Source: Levilactobacillus namurensis
GTDB taxonomy: Bacteria; Bacillota; Bacilli; Lactobacillales; Lactobacillaceae
DNA length: 64,000 nucleotides
Assembly: GCF_032197885.1 (NCBI RefSeq)
Contig: NZ_CP134159.1
Location: 248,001 to 312,000, forward strand
Direction of reading: 5' to 3'
This document shows, piece after piece, positions 36,364 through 45,489 of this stretch (position 1 is its first letter; every line of letters begins with the position of its first letter). The translations under genes and the position numbers were made by a program. Below the pieces are notes generated by a model. That model did no database searches. It was not told the DNA's origin and worked only from the letters and a program-made list of their open reading frames with translations.

Positions 36364-36499
36364 CGTCGAGTTAGTGATTGATTTTAAGGGTGGCGGGTCG
36401 CTATAATTAAGCTAATAAACGGTGGCCCGATGTGGGCAATGATGGTGCCTCGAACCGGGAGACACTAATCAGGTCTCGGAATGGATGGGAGAACTCTTT

Positions 36500-37558
36500 A
36501 TGCAAAAGTGGATAACGGATATTGTGCAGGGGCGGACCTTTGATGCCACGCGCCAGGCAAAACAAGATATCGCTAACATTGGTGAGGCGATGGGGTATAA
36601 AGTTGCGAATATTTTTCGGTATAATGACGTCGGGGAATCCGATGACGCGATGCTGGCCCGCATCGACGGGATCACCGCGGCGTTCGAACGGGGCGACTTC
36701 GTGGTGTACCAGTTTCCTTCTTTAAATAGTGGACGGTTCGACACGTTCTTCGTGGAACAGATGCACCGCTGTGGCGTTCAGTTGATCTGCCTAGTGCACG
36801 ACGTGGCCACCATGCGTGACCAGCAGGCACCGACTTGGATCGACGAGATCGGCTACTTCAACGAATGCGATGTCTTGATTGTTCACAACCGGCGGATGGC
36901 CGATAAGTTAAAGGAACTGGGTGTGACCACGCCCATGGTCTGCCAGTACTTACTGGACTACCTGGACACCAACCACGACGACGACCGCTACGAGACCAAG
37001 TTCGAAGACTTCCACCGCGGCGTGGTGCTGGCGGGCAACATCCTGAAGTCGCGCTACTTAGCGGATTGGGACCACGAGACCCCCATCACGGTCTTTGGGG
37101 TGACCGACGACGAGTTGGATAAGAAGCTAGACGCCAACCCCAAGATCGACTTCCGGGGTCAACGCTGGCGTTGGGACCTGATTCAGGAGATGCCGCGGAT
37201 GTTTGGCCTGGCTTGGGACAGCGATACGGAGTCCTACAAGTACAACGATTACACGCGGTATAACCATCCGCATAAGGTCGCGATGTACCTGTCGCACGGT
37301 TTGCCAATTATCGTTTGGCGGCAAGCGGCCGTGGCCGACATTATCGTGAAAAATGGCTTAGGCATCGCCATCGACAGTCTGGACCAGATTGATGACGTGA
37401 TTCAAAACATTAGCGATGATGAGTTAAAACAGATGCTGAACAACGTCAACCGTTTCGGCCGGTTGATTCGGGATGGCTGGTTCACCCGCCAAGGTCTGCA
37501 GGCTGCAGAAATGAAATTACTGGCGCCGGATTTTGAGATTCCGGCAGATTTGAAATAG
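36500..37558 (+). CDS. Gtf3-like glycosyltransferase, probable second enzyme of SRRP glycosylation
   Basis: 352 residues from ATG 36500, with GGGAG about 8 nt upstream. A Met at 36485 is less well placed. The protein matches the Gtf3 / nucleotide-sugar synthetase-like family (Fap1 glucosyltransferase and relatives): MQKWITDIVQGRTFDATRQAKQD at the N-terminus, VVYQFPSLNSGRFDTFF, LVHDVATMR (about 100-108), VLIVHN, and the C-terminal donor-site stretch YNHPHKVAMYLSHGLPIIVW. In streptococci Gtf3 adds glucose to the GlcNAc laid down by GtfA/GtfB. Its place between the accessory Sec operon and SRRP2 supports the same role. A strong terminator follows, so it is probably monocistronic. The sugar it transfers is not shown. 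Confidence 0.85.
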   Translation: MQKWITDIVQGRTFDATRQAKQDIANIGEAMGYKVANIFRYNDVGESDDAMLARIDGITAAFERGDFVVYQFPSLNSGRFDTFFVEQMHRCGVQLICLVHDVATMRDQQAPTWIDEIGYFNECDVLIVHNRRMADKLKELGVTTPMVCQYLLDYLDTNHDDDRYETKFEDFHRGVVLAGNILKSRYLADWDHETPITVFGVTDDELDKKLDANPKIDFRGQRWRWDLIQEMPRMFGLAWDSDTESYKYNDYTRYNHPHKVAMYLSHGLPIIVWRQAAVADIIVKNGLGIAIDSLDQIDDVIQNISDDELKQMLNNVNRFGRLIRDGWFTRQGLQAAEMKLLAPDFEIPADLK

Positions 37559-37566
37559 GGCTTTCA

Positions 37567-37597
37567 GGGGCCGCTCAAACGTTGGGCGGCCCCTTTT
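37567..37597 (+). terminator. Rho-independent terminator of the Gtf3-like gene
   Basis: GGGGCCGC pairs with GCGGCCCC around a loop of about 10 nt, followed by TTTT. Confidence 0.85.
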
Positions 37598-37806
37598 GTG
37601 GCCACTTTTTATTATTAGATTAATATTTTAGCGAACTTTTACTTGATAAAATAAGTATGGCCGCTGGGATGTGGTCGCGGCGTAGGACGATTGGCGCTTT
37701 TAATAATTATTGTAATAACCGATTTCCCCCAGAACGGTGCGAATCCTGCCAGACATGCTACGATGACGTTAGCAATTAGGAGCAGGAATTTGCGGGGGTG
37801 ATCTTA

Positions 37807-40800
37807 TTGAAAGGATTGAAGTCGAAGCAGGCGACACAGTTGGTGCGGGCAAATCAACAGGTTCATTATAAGATGTATAAGGCAGGCATTCATTGGGTCA
37901 CGGCAGGGCTCTCAACGATTGGCGGTCTTTTTGGTCTAGGAATGGTGGCGCCGGCCGTAGCGGCTAAGGCGGCGACCCAAGCGGGAGTGGCCCAACAAGT
38001 CGAAGATGATGCGGTCACAGCGACCCAGAAGCAGGGAACGATTCCGGCGACCTCGCTAGCGAGTCAACGTAATCTGGAAAGTACCAGTCTCACGGGGAGT
38101 ACCGCGAATCAACAGTCGACAGCGACCACGTCGGTGACCACATCGCCGGAATCGGTGACGGTAACCGAACAGGAATCGGCTTCCGGAAAGCCAACGCCGA
38201 CCGGGTCAACGACTCAGTCGACGTCAGTCACGTCACCGACGACTGCGACAGCGGCGACCTCAACGAAGCCAGCTCCGGCAGACACACCGTCTAGTTCGAC
38301 GACCGCTGTGGCGGATGGGGCAACGCCTACCGCCGTGGCTGGGTCGACCCTGACGACCGCCGGAAGTGAAGCACCGTCCCAGCCGACTCAAGTGGTGACC
38401 CCAACGACCGCAACCCCAGCGACGCACCAGGCAGTGCTACAGCCGGACGTCTGGGATCTTAAGTTGCCGACGGCCATGCTGAGTAGCTGGTTGCCTGGTT
38501 TTTTGAATACGGCCAATAAGACCCCGAACCAAGTAGGGGCGGATGACGCAACGAAGGACCTGAACGACGTTTTGGGTGGCGCTTACGATAATACATTTCA
38601 CATGGTGACCAACGCGGTGAACAACACCACCAACCAAATGGTCAACGTGATTACCGGGGGTCTTCTGGCTTCTAAGACGCCGGAGCCCAAGATTATCCGC
38701 AACATTCAAAAAGTCTCGACGATTTATCAAAGCTATCGGGACGGTAAGTTAGTCGACAATAGTCAGGCTACGCCGCTCTGGCATGATGACAACTACAATA
38801 GTTTGAAATTAACGGGGGAAGACTTAGCGGCCTACAACCAAGGCTACACCCACTACCTATTCAACTTCGCCAAGGGGTTGAGTCAGTGGATCGATTCGAT
38901 TCAAGATAAAGCCACGAATCCGACGACGGCCAATCAGCTGATCGATGACGTCACCTATAATCCCAACAGTATGACCGGGGTCACCTCTAGTGGTCAGCTG
39001 GGGGTCGCCGTGACCTGGGCGACAGGGGAAAATAAGGGTTATGCTAAAGACGTTTTGGGATACCAGTCGGATGGTAATGTGGCTGCTAGCAAAATTGCTC
39101 AAGCGGTCGAGACCGTTACCGACTACGTTAAGATCATTGCGCCCAACATCATTGATGGGATTGCCCACCAGGCGATGACCGATATTCGATCGTTGGGTGG
39201 GGCCATCAACGGCGACGATTACGCGCCGCAAACTCTGAGCCAGGCGATTCAGTTGAACCAAAACATTACCACCATGGTCGGAAACATGGGCCTGACGGGC
39301 TTAGTCAGCACGTCGTTGTTTGAGGACATCTACCAAGGAATCCGGGCCAACGCGGTTACGGCCTTGGAAAACAACTGGACGATCGGTAAAAACGATGCGT
39401 TGCAGCAGATGTTAGCGGAAGGCGATTCGACTGGGGCACAGAATGACAATGACCCGTTGTACGCCAATTTCGTCAAGGGTAAAGACGCACAAACCGCTGG
39501 TAACATTACGAATAGTCTGTTCAACACTGCGGGCAAATTATCGACCATGTCTCAACAAGCGGGGTTCACTTGGGCCTATAAAGTTTTGGGCCAAGTTATC
39601 AACATTGCGAATACGGATGCGCTAGGTGGGACGGGTAAGCCAGACTTAGCCGCCATTGTGACGCAACTACAGGCTAGTGGAACGATTAGCGCCGCGGAGG
39701 CAAACCAGATTCTGCAGGGAACGCAAGCGTCACACACGATTACGTCCGGGGGTCGGACCACGACCTATACGCGAAATTCGGTAGGGGTTCAACGGGTCAT
39801 TAACGAAGTGTATCTGGCTGAATATAACGCGGCGACCGCGGCAGTTCAGGATTTGACCACGAATCAGACTGCCCCGGAACAGTGGGTCAGTCAGCAACAA
39901 CAGAACTTAACGTATCAGAGCCCCATTACGAAGCAATGGATGCCGGGGATGACCACAACCTTAGGAATCTATGAGCAACTATGGGGGACCATGTGGTCGT
40001 TTGCACCGGGGTATCTAGGGATGGCAGCCGCGGATCATGCGGTTCATCAGCAGCAGGGACCGGTCAGTGTCCCTAGTCAACCTTGGAAAGTGGGCTCGTC
40101 AATCACGCATGCTTGGGCGGATATGTTGATGTTTAGCGGGGCCATGGTGACGTCGCCAAATATCCCGCAAGTTCAGCAAGCCCTTTTGGATCTGGGCCAG
40201 CGCTTAGCGGGCCAAGCCTACCAACGGGAATTAGTCCTTGCCAATCAAGCGTTTAATGACGGGAAGGCGCTAGCCCACCAACAGGATGCACAGAGTTTAG
40301 ATGGCAGTTTACCACCGGTTACCCAAGCTGGCGCTTACCATGAACATGATGCCAGCAATGATGGGACGGGCCAAGTCTTCTTACCGCAGCAATCGACTGT
40401 TTTAGACGAATGGCGTGGTGTCGTGAGTGCCCCCGCCCCTGGTCAGATCTTTCAAGACGGGTACCAGTCCCAGCTAGAGACAGTGACCATTTACACGAAA
40501 GCCACCGGGACCAGCTTTTTTGGACCGAAATTTAGCAATACGGCTATGAGCAAGCTAAATAATACTAAGGTCAACGTCCTTAAAGGCCACGCTGACCGCT
40601 TGACCCGCCCATCTACGGATGCTAAGTGGCGCTTAGTGTCCACTCAGGTGGCCCCCACAACGGTCACGTTTGAGTATGCGCCGGTGCCCCAAGAAACGGC
40701 GGTGTCGTCAGTCAACTTACAAGCCGTTGAGGGAAACTATGACGGACAACCGGCTAGTCAGCACCTGGCTGGCGCACAACTTCAGCTCCAGTGGGCGGAT

Positions 40801-43800
40801 CAATCGACTAAAACCATCACACTCCAGTCCGACTGGGTCACGGTCGACCAGGACCAGGCTCGGGTGGGGGATTACCAGTATCAGCTGTCAGCCAAAGGTA
40901 TCCAAGTCCTATTACAACAGCTTCAACAGGGACTGCCGAAGACAGCAGCTGTACCGACGCTAGCTCAATTGACGACTGCTAAAGGGACGGTAATCCTGAA
41001 GCCGTCGGTGACCTTGATTCCGCACTTGACCACCCATGCGGTTCAAGTCGTGGCTGGTCAGTCGGTTCAACCGGCGGACATAGTCACCAGTGTCACGGAC
41101 GCCCTGGGGAACCCCCAGGACCCGGCATTGGTTACGGGGCCCGTCGACCAAGTAGCCCAGTTAACGCCGGGGACGCACCAAGTTGAACTGACCTTTACGG
41201 ATCCTGCTAGTGGCGAAACGGCCCACCAGTCGGCTACGGTAACGGTGATTAGTCAAGAAGCGTCGACCAGTATGGCAAACGTGGTGGCGTCGACGGCCTC
41301 GGCTTCGTTAGCGACTAACTTGTCGGTCTTCGACTCCCAGTCCGTTCAGTTAGCCCACCAGAGTGAGCAATCATTGAGTGGGTGGGCTTCGGAAATGGCG
41401 GCAGATTCTACGAGCCGTTTCCAGGACCAATCCGTGAGCGCCGCCCTTCAGTCAACGGTTGATGCCAACAATCAGACTTTCACGGTAGCTTCAGTTAGCA
41501 ACGCCCAGGCGGATGACCAGTCGTTGAGTGCGTTGGGTTCAGCCTTAAGTTCGGCCTCGACCTCGACGTCGATTTCCACGGCGATATCGTTAGCCGACGC
41601 GTCGGTCCAGCAAGCGGTCCAGTCCGCCGACCAAGTCTTCAACCAGGCTTCGGCCAGCAACGCGCAGATGGATGATCAATCGTTGAGTACGTTGGGGTCA
41701 ACTTTGACCTCGATAGCGAATTCTTTGGTGGATGCGTCCGTTCAGCAAGCGGTTCAATCCGCCGACCAGGTTTTCAACCAGGCTTCGGCCAGCAACGCTC
41801 AAGCAGATGACCAATCGTTAAGCGCGTTGGGTTCGGCCCTAAGTTCGGCTTCGACTTCAACGTCAATTTCGACGGCGATGTCGTTAGCGGATGCATCGGT
41901 CCAACGAGCGGTTCAATCCGCCGACCAGATTTTCAACCTTGCCTCAACCAGTAATGCCCAGGCGGATGACCAATCGCTAAGCGCGTTAGGGTCGACTTTA
42001 AGCTCGGCCTCCGCATCGACGTCTACCTCCGCGTCAATTTCAACTTCTATTTCAACAGCGATATCGTTAGCGGACGCGTCAGTTCAGAAAGCAGTCCAAT
42101 CGGCCAATCAGATTTTCAACCTTGCTTCAACTAGCAATGCCCAGGCGGATGACCAATCGCTAAGTGCGCTAGGTTCGGCCCTAAGTTCGGCCTCGACTTC
42201 AACGTCGATTTCCACGGCGGTGTCGTTAGCGGACGCGTCAGTTCAGAAGGCAGTCCAGTCTGCTAATCAGGTCTTCAACATCGCCTCGACTAGCAACGCC
42301 CAAGCAGATGACCAGTCATTGAGTGCGCTAGGTTCGGCCCTAAGCTCGGCTTCGACTTCAACGTCAATTTCGACGGCGATATCGTTAGCGGATGCATCGG
42401 TACAACAAGCAGTTCAGTCCGCCGACCAGGTTTTCAACGTTGCCTCAACCAGTAATGAGCAGGCCGACGATCAATCGTTGAGTGCATTTGGTTCAGTATT
42501 GACTTCCGCGTCAACTTCAACGTCAATTTCGATAGCGATGTCCCTAGCGGATGCGTCAGTACAACAAGCGGTTCAGTCCGCTGACCAGATATTCAATATT
42601 GCCTCAACCAGTAATGAACAGGCGGATGACCAATCGCTAAGTGCGTTAGGGTCAACTTTGAGTTCGGCCTCCGCGTCGACGTCTACCTCCGCGTCAATTT
42701 CCACGGCAATGTCGTTAGCGGATGCATCGGTTCAGAAAGCAGTCCAATCTGCCAATCAGGTCTTCAATATCGCTTCAATCAGCAATTCTCAGGAAGATGA
42801 CCAGGCGTTGAGTGCATTGGGTTCAGCGTTGACTTCCACGTCAACTTCAGCTTCTATTTTGACAGCGATGTCTCTAGCGGATGCGTCGGTTCAGAAAGCA
42901 GTTCAGTCCGCTAATCAGGTCTTCAACCTTGCCTCAACCAGTAATGAACAGGCCGACGACCAATCGCTAAGCGCATTAGGTTCAGCGTTGACTTCGGCGT
43001 CGACCTCGCAATCCATTTCGACAGCGATGTCTCTGGCAGATGCATCGGTCCAACGAGCAATCCAATCTGCCAATCAGATTTTCAATATTGCCTCAACCAG
43101 TAATGAACAAGCGACTGATCAATCGTTGAGCGCCCTAGGTTCGGCTTTGATTTCCGCGTCAACTTCAACGTCGATTTCGATAGCGATGTCTCTAGCGGAT
43201 GCGTCGGTGCAACAAGCGGTTCAATCCGCCGACCAGGTCTTCAACGTTGCCTCAACCAGTAACGCTCAGGCGGTTGATCACTCATTGAGCGCCCTGGGTG
43301 CCGAATTGGCCTGGGCTTCGGCTTCAACGTCGATTCAGCAAGCGGTCACCTCGGCTAACCAAGCGTATACGGTGGCTTCCCTGAGTAATGCCCAACAGGC
43401 TGACCGGTCCTTAATGCATCTGCGCGATGATCTCACCAGTGTCTCGGAGTTCAATTCGGCCCTCGATGCGTTTACTTCCGCTTCGCTAAAGCTGCGTCAG
43501 CAGGATGACCAATCGTTAGCCCAGTGGGGGCAGGTGCTTGCGTCCGATAGTTTAGTTGCCTCGCAAGAACTGAGTGCTAGCGCGTCGGTCGTGGCTAGTC
43601 AAAGCCAGTCGACGGCTGACCTCTTCACCAGTGAGGCTAGCGTGAGTCTACTCGATCAGGTCACCCCAACGCCCACCCAACCAGGGGCACCACTTCCGCC
43701 TGCCGGTGGGTCGACACCAACGGGGACGGGAACGCCTAGTCAGCCGCAGGTCACGCCACCAACGGGACAGCTACCAAGTTATCCCCACGTGTCCCCGACA

Positions 43801-44649
43801 ACGCCGGTTGACCCTGATATTTCTCAACCGAGCGTCCCTCAGGTCACCACGCCAACCCGGCCAGAACCGGGGACGTCAGTTGCGCCAACTACTCCAGATT
43901 GGGTTTCCTCAGTGGAACCCGCGCCGACCCAGCCAACGGTTACGCCCGCCCAGTCCTATCCGGTCTCGCGGCCTATCTTAACGGCCACGGCGACGGACTT
44001 GATTGACCCGGGGAATCTCCAACTAACGGGGCACACCGGATCGCACCAACAACACCGGCCACGGCCGTTCCAGCGGTTTAGCGTCTATCCGGTACGCAAG
44101 ATTGGCTTGTATCGTACGCCGACCTTTAGTGCGCAACAGCGGTTGGCATGGTACCACCAGTACGCTGATGCGGCCCAAGCCCAATTCATGGTCATCGGGA
44201 TGTTCTTATCCAAGCATGGGCGCTTACGGTATAAGGTACGGGATGTCAACCACGGGTCCAAGACCTATGGCCTGGTGGGGTACATTACGGCACGGTGGGA
44301 CTTCGTGCGGCCGACCTATTACCTCCATCAAGTTCACACCAAGGTCAAGGTGCTGGTGATCAATCCGGAAGGTATCAACGGTTACCGACGACCGGATCTG
44401 ACGGGGAAACGCCAACACTACGCGAAAGGGCAGTGGTTGACGGTTTACCGGTTGGTCCACCATCACCTCACGACCCGCTTCCAGTTGAGCAACGGGCAGT
44501 ACGTCACGGCGAACCGGGAATTGGTCCAGCTAGGCCGTCACGCCCATCACCGACTCTGGTCGTTGGGCTTACCGAAGACCCAGCGATTCGCGCACTGGTC
44601 TTATACGGTGCCAAACCTGTCAACGTTGATTGGCCGGCTTAAACCCTAA
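37807..44649 (+). CDS. Second serine-rich repeat adhesin SRRP2 (intact)
   Basis: 2280 residues from TTG 37807. GGGGGTGA stands just upstream and the protein then starts MKGL like SRRP1; a GTG at 37798 would add three residues. The signal peptide has KMYKAGIHW (KxYKxGKxW with I for K) and a Gly-rich core; GTIPATS follows as in SRRP1. Residues ~60-210 are Thr/Ser/Pro-rich, ~210-1010 form a binding region homologous to SRRP1, then an MBG-like module, an Ig-like module (TPGTHQVELTFTD) and a 53-residue repeat array. A Pro-rich spacer (43,660-44,000) leads to two DUF5776-like modules (IGLYRTPTFSAQQRLAWY, LRYKVRDVNHGSKTYGLVGY). It has no LPXTG. It is the best intact substrate for the accessory Sec operon. 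Confidence 0.9.
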   Translation: MKGLKSKQATQLVRANQQVHYKMYKAGIHWVTAGLSTIGGLFGLGMVAPAVAAKAATQAGVAQQVEDDAVTATQKQGTIPATSLASQRNLESTSLTGSTANQQSTATTSVTTSPESVTVTEQESASGKPTPTGSTTQSTSVTSPTTATAATSTKPAPADTPSSSTTAVADGATPTAVAGSTLTTAGSEAPSQPTQVVTPTTATPATHQAVLQPDVWDLKLPTAMLSSWLPGFLNTANKTPNQVGADDATKDLNDVLGGAYDNTFHMVTNAVNNTTNQMVNVITGGLLASKTPEPKIIRNIQKVSTIYQSYRDGKLVDNSQATPLWHDDNYNSLKLTGEDLAAYNQGYTHYLFNFAKGLSQWIDSIQDKATNPTTANQLIDDVTYNPNSMTGVTSSGQLGVAVTWATGENKGYAKDVLGYQSDGNVAASKIAQAVETVTDYVKIIAPNIIDGIAHQAMTDIRSLGGAINGDDYAPQTLSQAIQLNQNITTMVGNMGLTGLVSTSLFEDIYQGIRANAVTALENNWTIGKNDALQQMLAEGDSTGAQNDNDPLYANFVKGKDAQTAGNITNSLFNTAGKLSTMSQQAGFTWAYKVLGQVINIANTDALGGTGKPDLAAIVTQLQASGTISAAEANQILQGTQASHTITSGGRTTTYTRNSVGVQRVINEVYLAEYNAATAAVQDLTTNQTAPEQWVSQQQQNLTYQSPITKQWMPGMTTTLGIYEQLWGTMWSFAPGYLGMAAADHAVHQQQGPVSVPSQPWKVGSSITHAWADMLMFSGAMVTSPNIPQVQQALLDLGQRLAGQAYQRELVLANQAFNDGKALAHQQDAQSLDGSLPPVTQAGAYHEHDASNDGTGQVFLPQQSTVLDEWRGVVSAPAPGQIFQDGYQSQLETVTIYTKATGTSFFGPKFSNTAMSKLNNTKVNVLKGHADRLTRPSTDAKWRLVSTQVAPTTVTFEYAPVPQETAVSSVNLQAVEGNYDGQPASQHLAGAQLQLQWADQSTKTITLQSDWVTVDQDQARVGDYQYQLSAKGIQVLLQQLQQGLPKTAAVPTLAQLTTAKGTVILKPSVTLIPHLTTHAVQVVAGQSVQPADIVTSVTDALGNPQDPALVTGPVDQVAQLTPGTHQVELTFTDPASGETAHQSATVTVISQEASTSMANVVASTASASLATNLSVFDSQSVQLAHQSEQSLSGWASEMAADSTSRFQDQSVSAALQSTVDANNQTFTVASVSNAQADDQSLSALGSALSSASTSTSISTAISLADASVQQAVQSADQVFNQASASNAQMDDQSLSTLGSTLTSIANSLVDASVQQAVQSADQVFNQASASNAQADDQSLSALGSALSSASTSTSISTAMSLADASVQRAVQSADQIFNLASTSNAQADDQSLSALGSTLSSASASTSTSASISTSISTAISLADASVQKAVQSANQIFNLASTSNAQADDQSLSALGSALSSASTSTSISTAVSLADASVQKAVQSANQVFNIASTSNAQADDQSLSALGSALSSASTSTSISTAISLADASVQQAVQSADQVFNVASTSNEQADDQSLSAFGSVLTSASTSTSISIAMSLADASVQQAVQSADQIFNIASTSNEQADDQSLSALGSTLSSASASTSTSASISTAMSLADASVQKAVQSANQVFNIASISNSQEDDQALSALGSALTSTSTSASILTAMSLADASVQKAVQSANQVFNLASTSNEQADDQSLSALGSALTSASTSQSISTAMSLADASVQRAIQSANQIFNIASTSNEQATDQSLSALGSALISASTSTSISIAMSLADASVQQAVQSADQVFNVASTSNAQAVDHSLSALGAELAWASASTSIQQAVTSANQAYTVASLSNAQQADRSLMHLRDDLTSVSEFNSALDAFTSASLKLRQQDDQSLAQWGQVLASDSLVASQELSASASVVASQSQSTADLFTSEASVSLLDQVTPTPTQPGAPLPPAGGSTPTGTGTPSQPQVTPPTGQLPSYPHVSPTTPVDPDISQPSVPQVTTPTRPEPGTSVAPTTPDWVSSVEPAPTQPTVTPAQSYPVSRPILTATATDLIDPGNLQLTGHTGSHQQHRPRPFQRFSVYPVRKIGLYRTPTFSAQQRLAWYHQYADAAQAQFMVIGMFLSKHGRLRYKVRDVNHGSKTYGLVGYITARWDFVRPTYYLHQVHTKVKVLVINPEGINGYRRPDLTGKRQHYAKGQWLTVYRLVHHHLTTRFQLSNGQYVTANRELVQLGRHAHHRLWSLGLPKTQRFAHWSYTVPNLSTLIGRLKP
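41512..43515 (+). repeat. 53-codon (159-bp) repeat array of SRRP2
   Basis: Using the codon pair before DDQSLSALG as anchor, copies start at 41512, 41671, 41806, 41965, 42148, 42307, 42466, 42625, 42796, 42955, 43114 and 43273, then degenerate ones near 43399 and 43504. Most intervals are exactly 159 bp; others are 135, 183 and 171. The unit reads DDQSLSALGSALSSAS, TSTSISTAISLADASVQQAV, QSADQVFNVASTSNAQA. It has one Phe per unit. Confidence 0.9.
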
Positions 44650-44740
44650 GGATTAGGTTAACGGAGTGTGGGCCCCAAGGCGGTTAGCACGCACTGATTG
44701 TCTTGGGTCACCCGCTTCAGCACGGAATCATTAGGAACAG

Positions 44741-44773
44741 AAAAAGTCTGGGAATTTCATCCCGGACTTTTTT
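44741..44773 (+). terminator. Terminator of SRRP2
   Basis: AAAAAGTCTGGGA pairs with TCCCGGACTTTTT around a short ATTTCA-type loop. Confidence 0.9.
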
Positions 44774-44870
44774 GATTTAGTTTGACCTTCACGGGTGTAA
44801 AAAAGAAAAATACTTGAGATAGATTTCTGTTAGCTTTCACATTAAACGCCTTTATATCGGCTATAGATGA

Positions 44871-44908
44871 AAATAATTAGCACTCAATTAAGCGAGTGCT
44901 AATTATTT
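44871..44908 (+). promoter_or_regulatory. CIRCE operator (HrcA site) of hsp20
   Basis: TTAGCACTC-N8-GAGTGCTAA at 44877-44902, extended to a perfect 15-bp inverted repeat (44871-44885 with 44894-44908). Canonical CIRCE has a 9-nt spacer; here it is 8. It lies directly upstream of, and overlaps by 2 nt, the -35. Confidence 0.9.
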
Positions 44909-44935
44909 GCATTTCTGACCAATGCTAACTATTAT
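44907..44935 (+). promoter_or_regulatory. Sigma-A promoter of hsp20
   Basis: TTGCAT (44907-44912), 17-nt spacer, TATTAT (44930-44935). Transcription would start near 44942, about 40 nt before the ATG. Confidence 0.75.
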
Positions 44936-44980
44936 AGACAATGTAAAGAGAAACAAAAGACATGAAAGGGGTTATTGATT

Positions 44981-45409
44981 ATGACCAACGAAATGATGAA
45001 CCGGAACGATGACTTATTCAATCCAATGAACTTCTTTAACGAAGTGGGTAACTTGGGCCGCGACTTGTTTAACGGGAACGATAACCCAATGAAGACAGAC
45101 GTCGTGGAACACGATAAGGACTACGTGGTTACGGCGGAAATGCCGGGCTTCAAGAAGGACGACATTCACGTGGACTACCGCGATGAGACGTTACGGATCT
45201 CCGGTAGCACGAACGTGGACCAAGCGACTAAGGACGACCAAGGTCGGATCTTACGGCAAGAACGTTCTAGCCAGAACGTTTCCCGGGCCTTCTACCTGCC
45301 AAACGTCGATTTGAAGAAGGTCAACGCGACGTACACCAACGGTATCTTAACGTTGACGTTGCCTAAGGAAGCTGAATCCGAGGATCATCACAAGATTAGT
45401 ATCGACTAA
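44981..45409 (+). CDS. Small heat shock protein, Hsp20/alpha-crystallin family
   Basis: 142 residues from ATG 44981 with AAAGGGG upstream. A TTG two codons earlier is not needed. ATP-independent holdase chaperone of the cytosol. The alpha-crystallin domain covers about 35-130: DVVEHDKDYVVTAEMPGFKKDDI, then ETLRISGS, and the end strand NGILTLTLPKE with the conserved A-x-x-x-N-G-I/V-L pattern (ATYTNGILTLTLP). A short C-terminal tail ends HHKISID. The CIRCE operator upstream means HrcA repression relieved by heat. It is monocistronic, with a strong terminator. Confidence 0.95.
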   Translation: MTNEMMNRNDDLFNPMNFFNEVGNLGRDLFNGNDNPMKTDVVEHDKDYVVTAEMPGFKKDDIHVDYRDETLRISGSTNVDQATKDDQGRILRQERSSQNVSRAFYLPNVDLKKVNATYTNGILTLTLPKEAESEDHHKISID

Positions 45410-45439
45410 TCCTAACGCATAAAAGTGAAGAGCACCCTA

Positions 45440-45481
45440 AAAAACGGGAAACACAGTCTGTGAGCTGTGTTTCCCGTTTTT
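45440..45481. terminator. Bidirectional terminator between hsp20 and the ABC-F gene
   Basis: A perfect 17-bp stem (45440-45456 with 45465-45481) with A-run on one side and T-run on the other, between convergent genes. Confidence 0.9.
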
Positions 45482-45489
45482 GGTTAATG

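Noticed and set aside
41512..43515. Regular 159-bp repeats as a CRISPR array or satellite
   Set aside because: They are in frame, vary at synonymous positions and encode a 53-residue protein repeat within an open gene.
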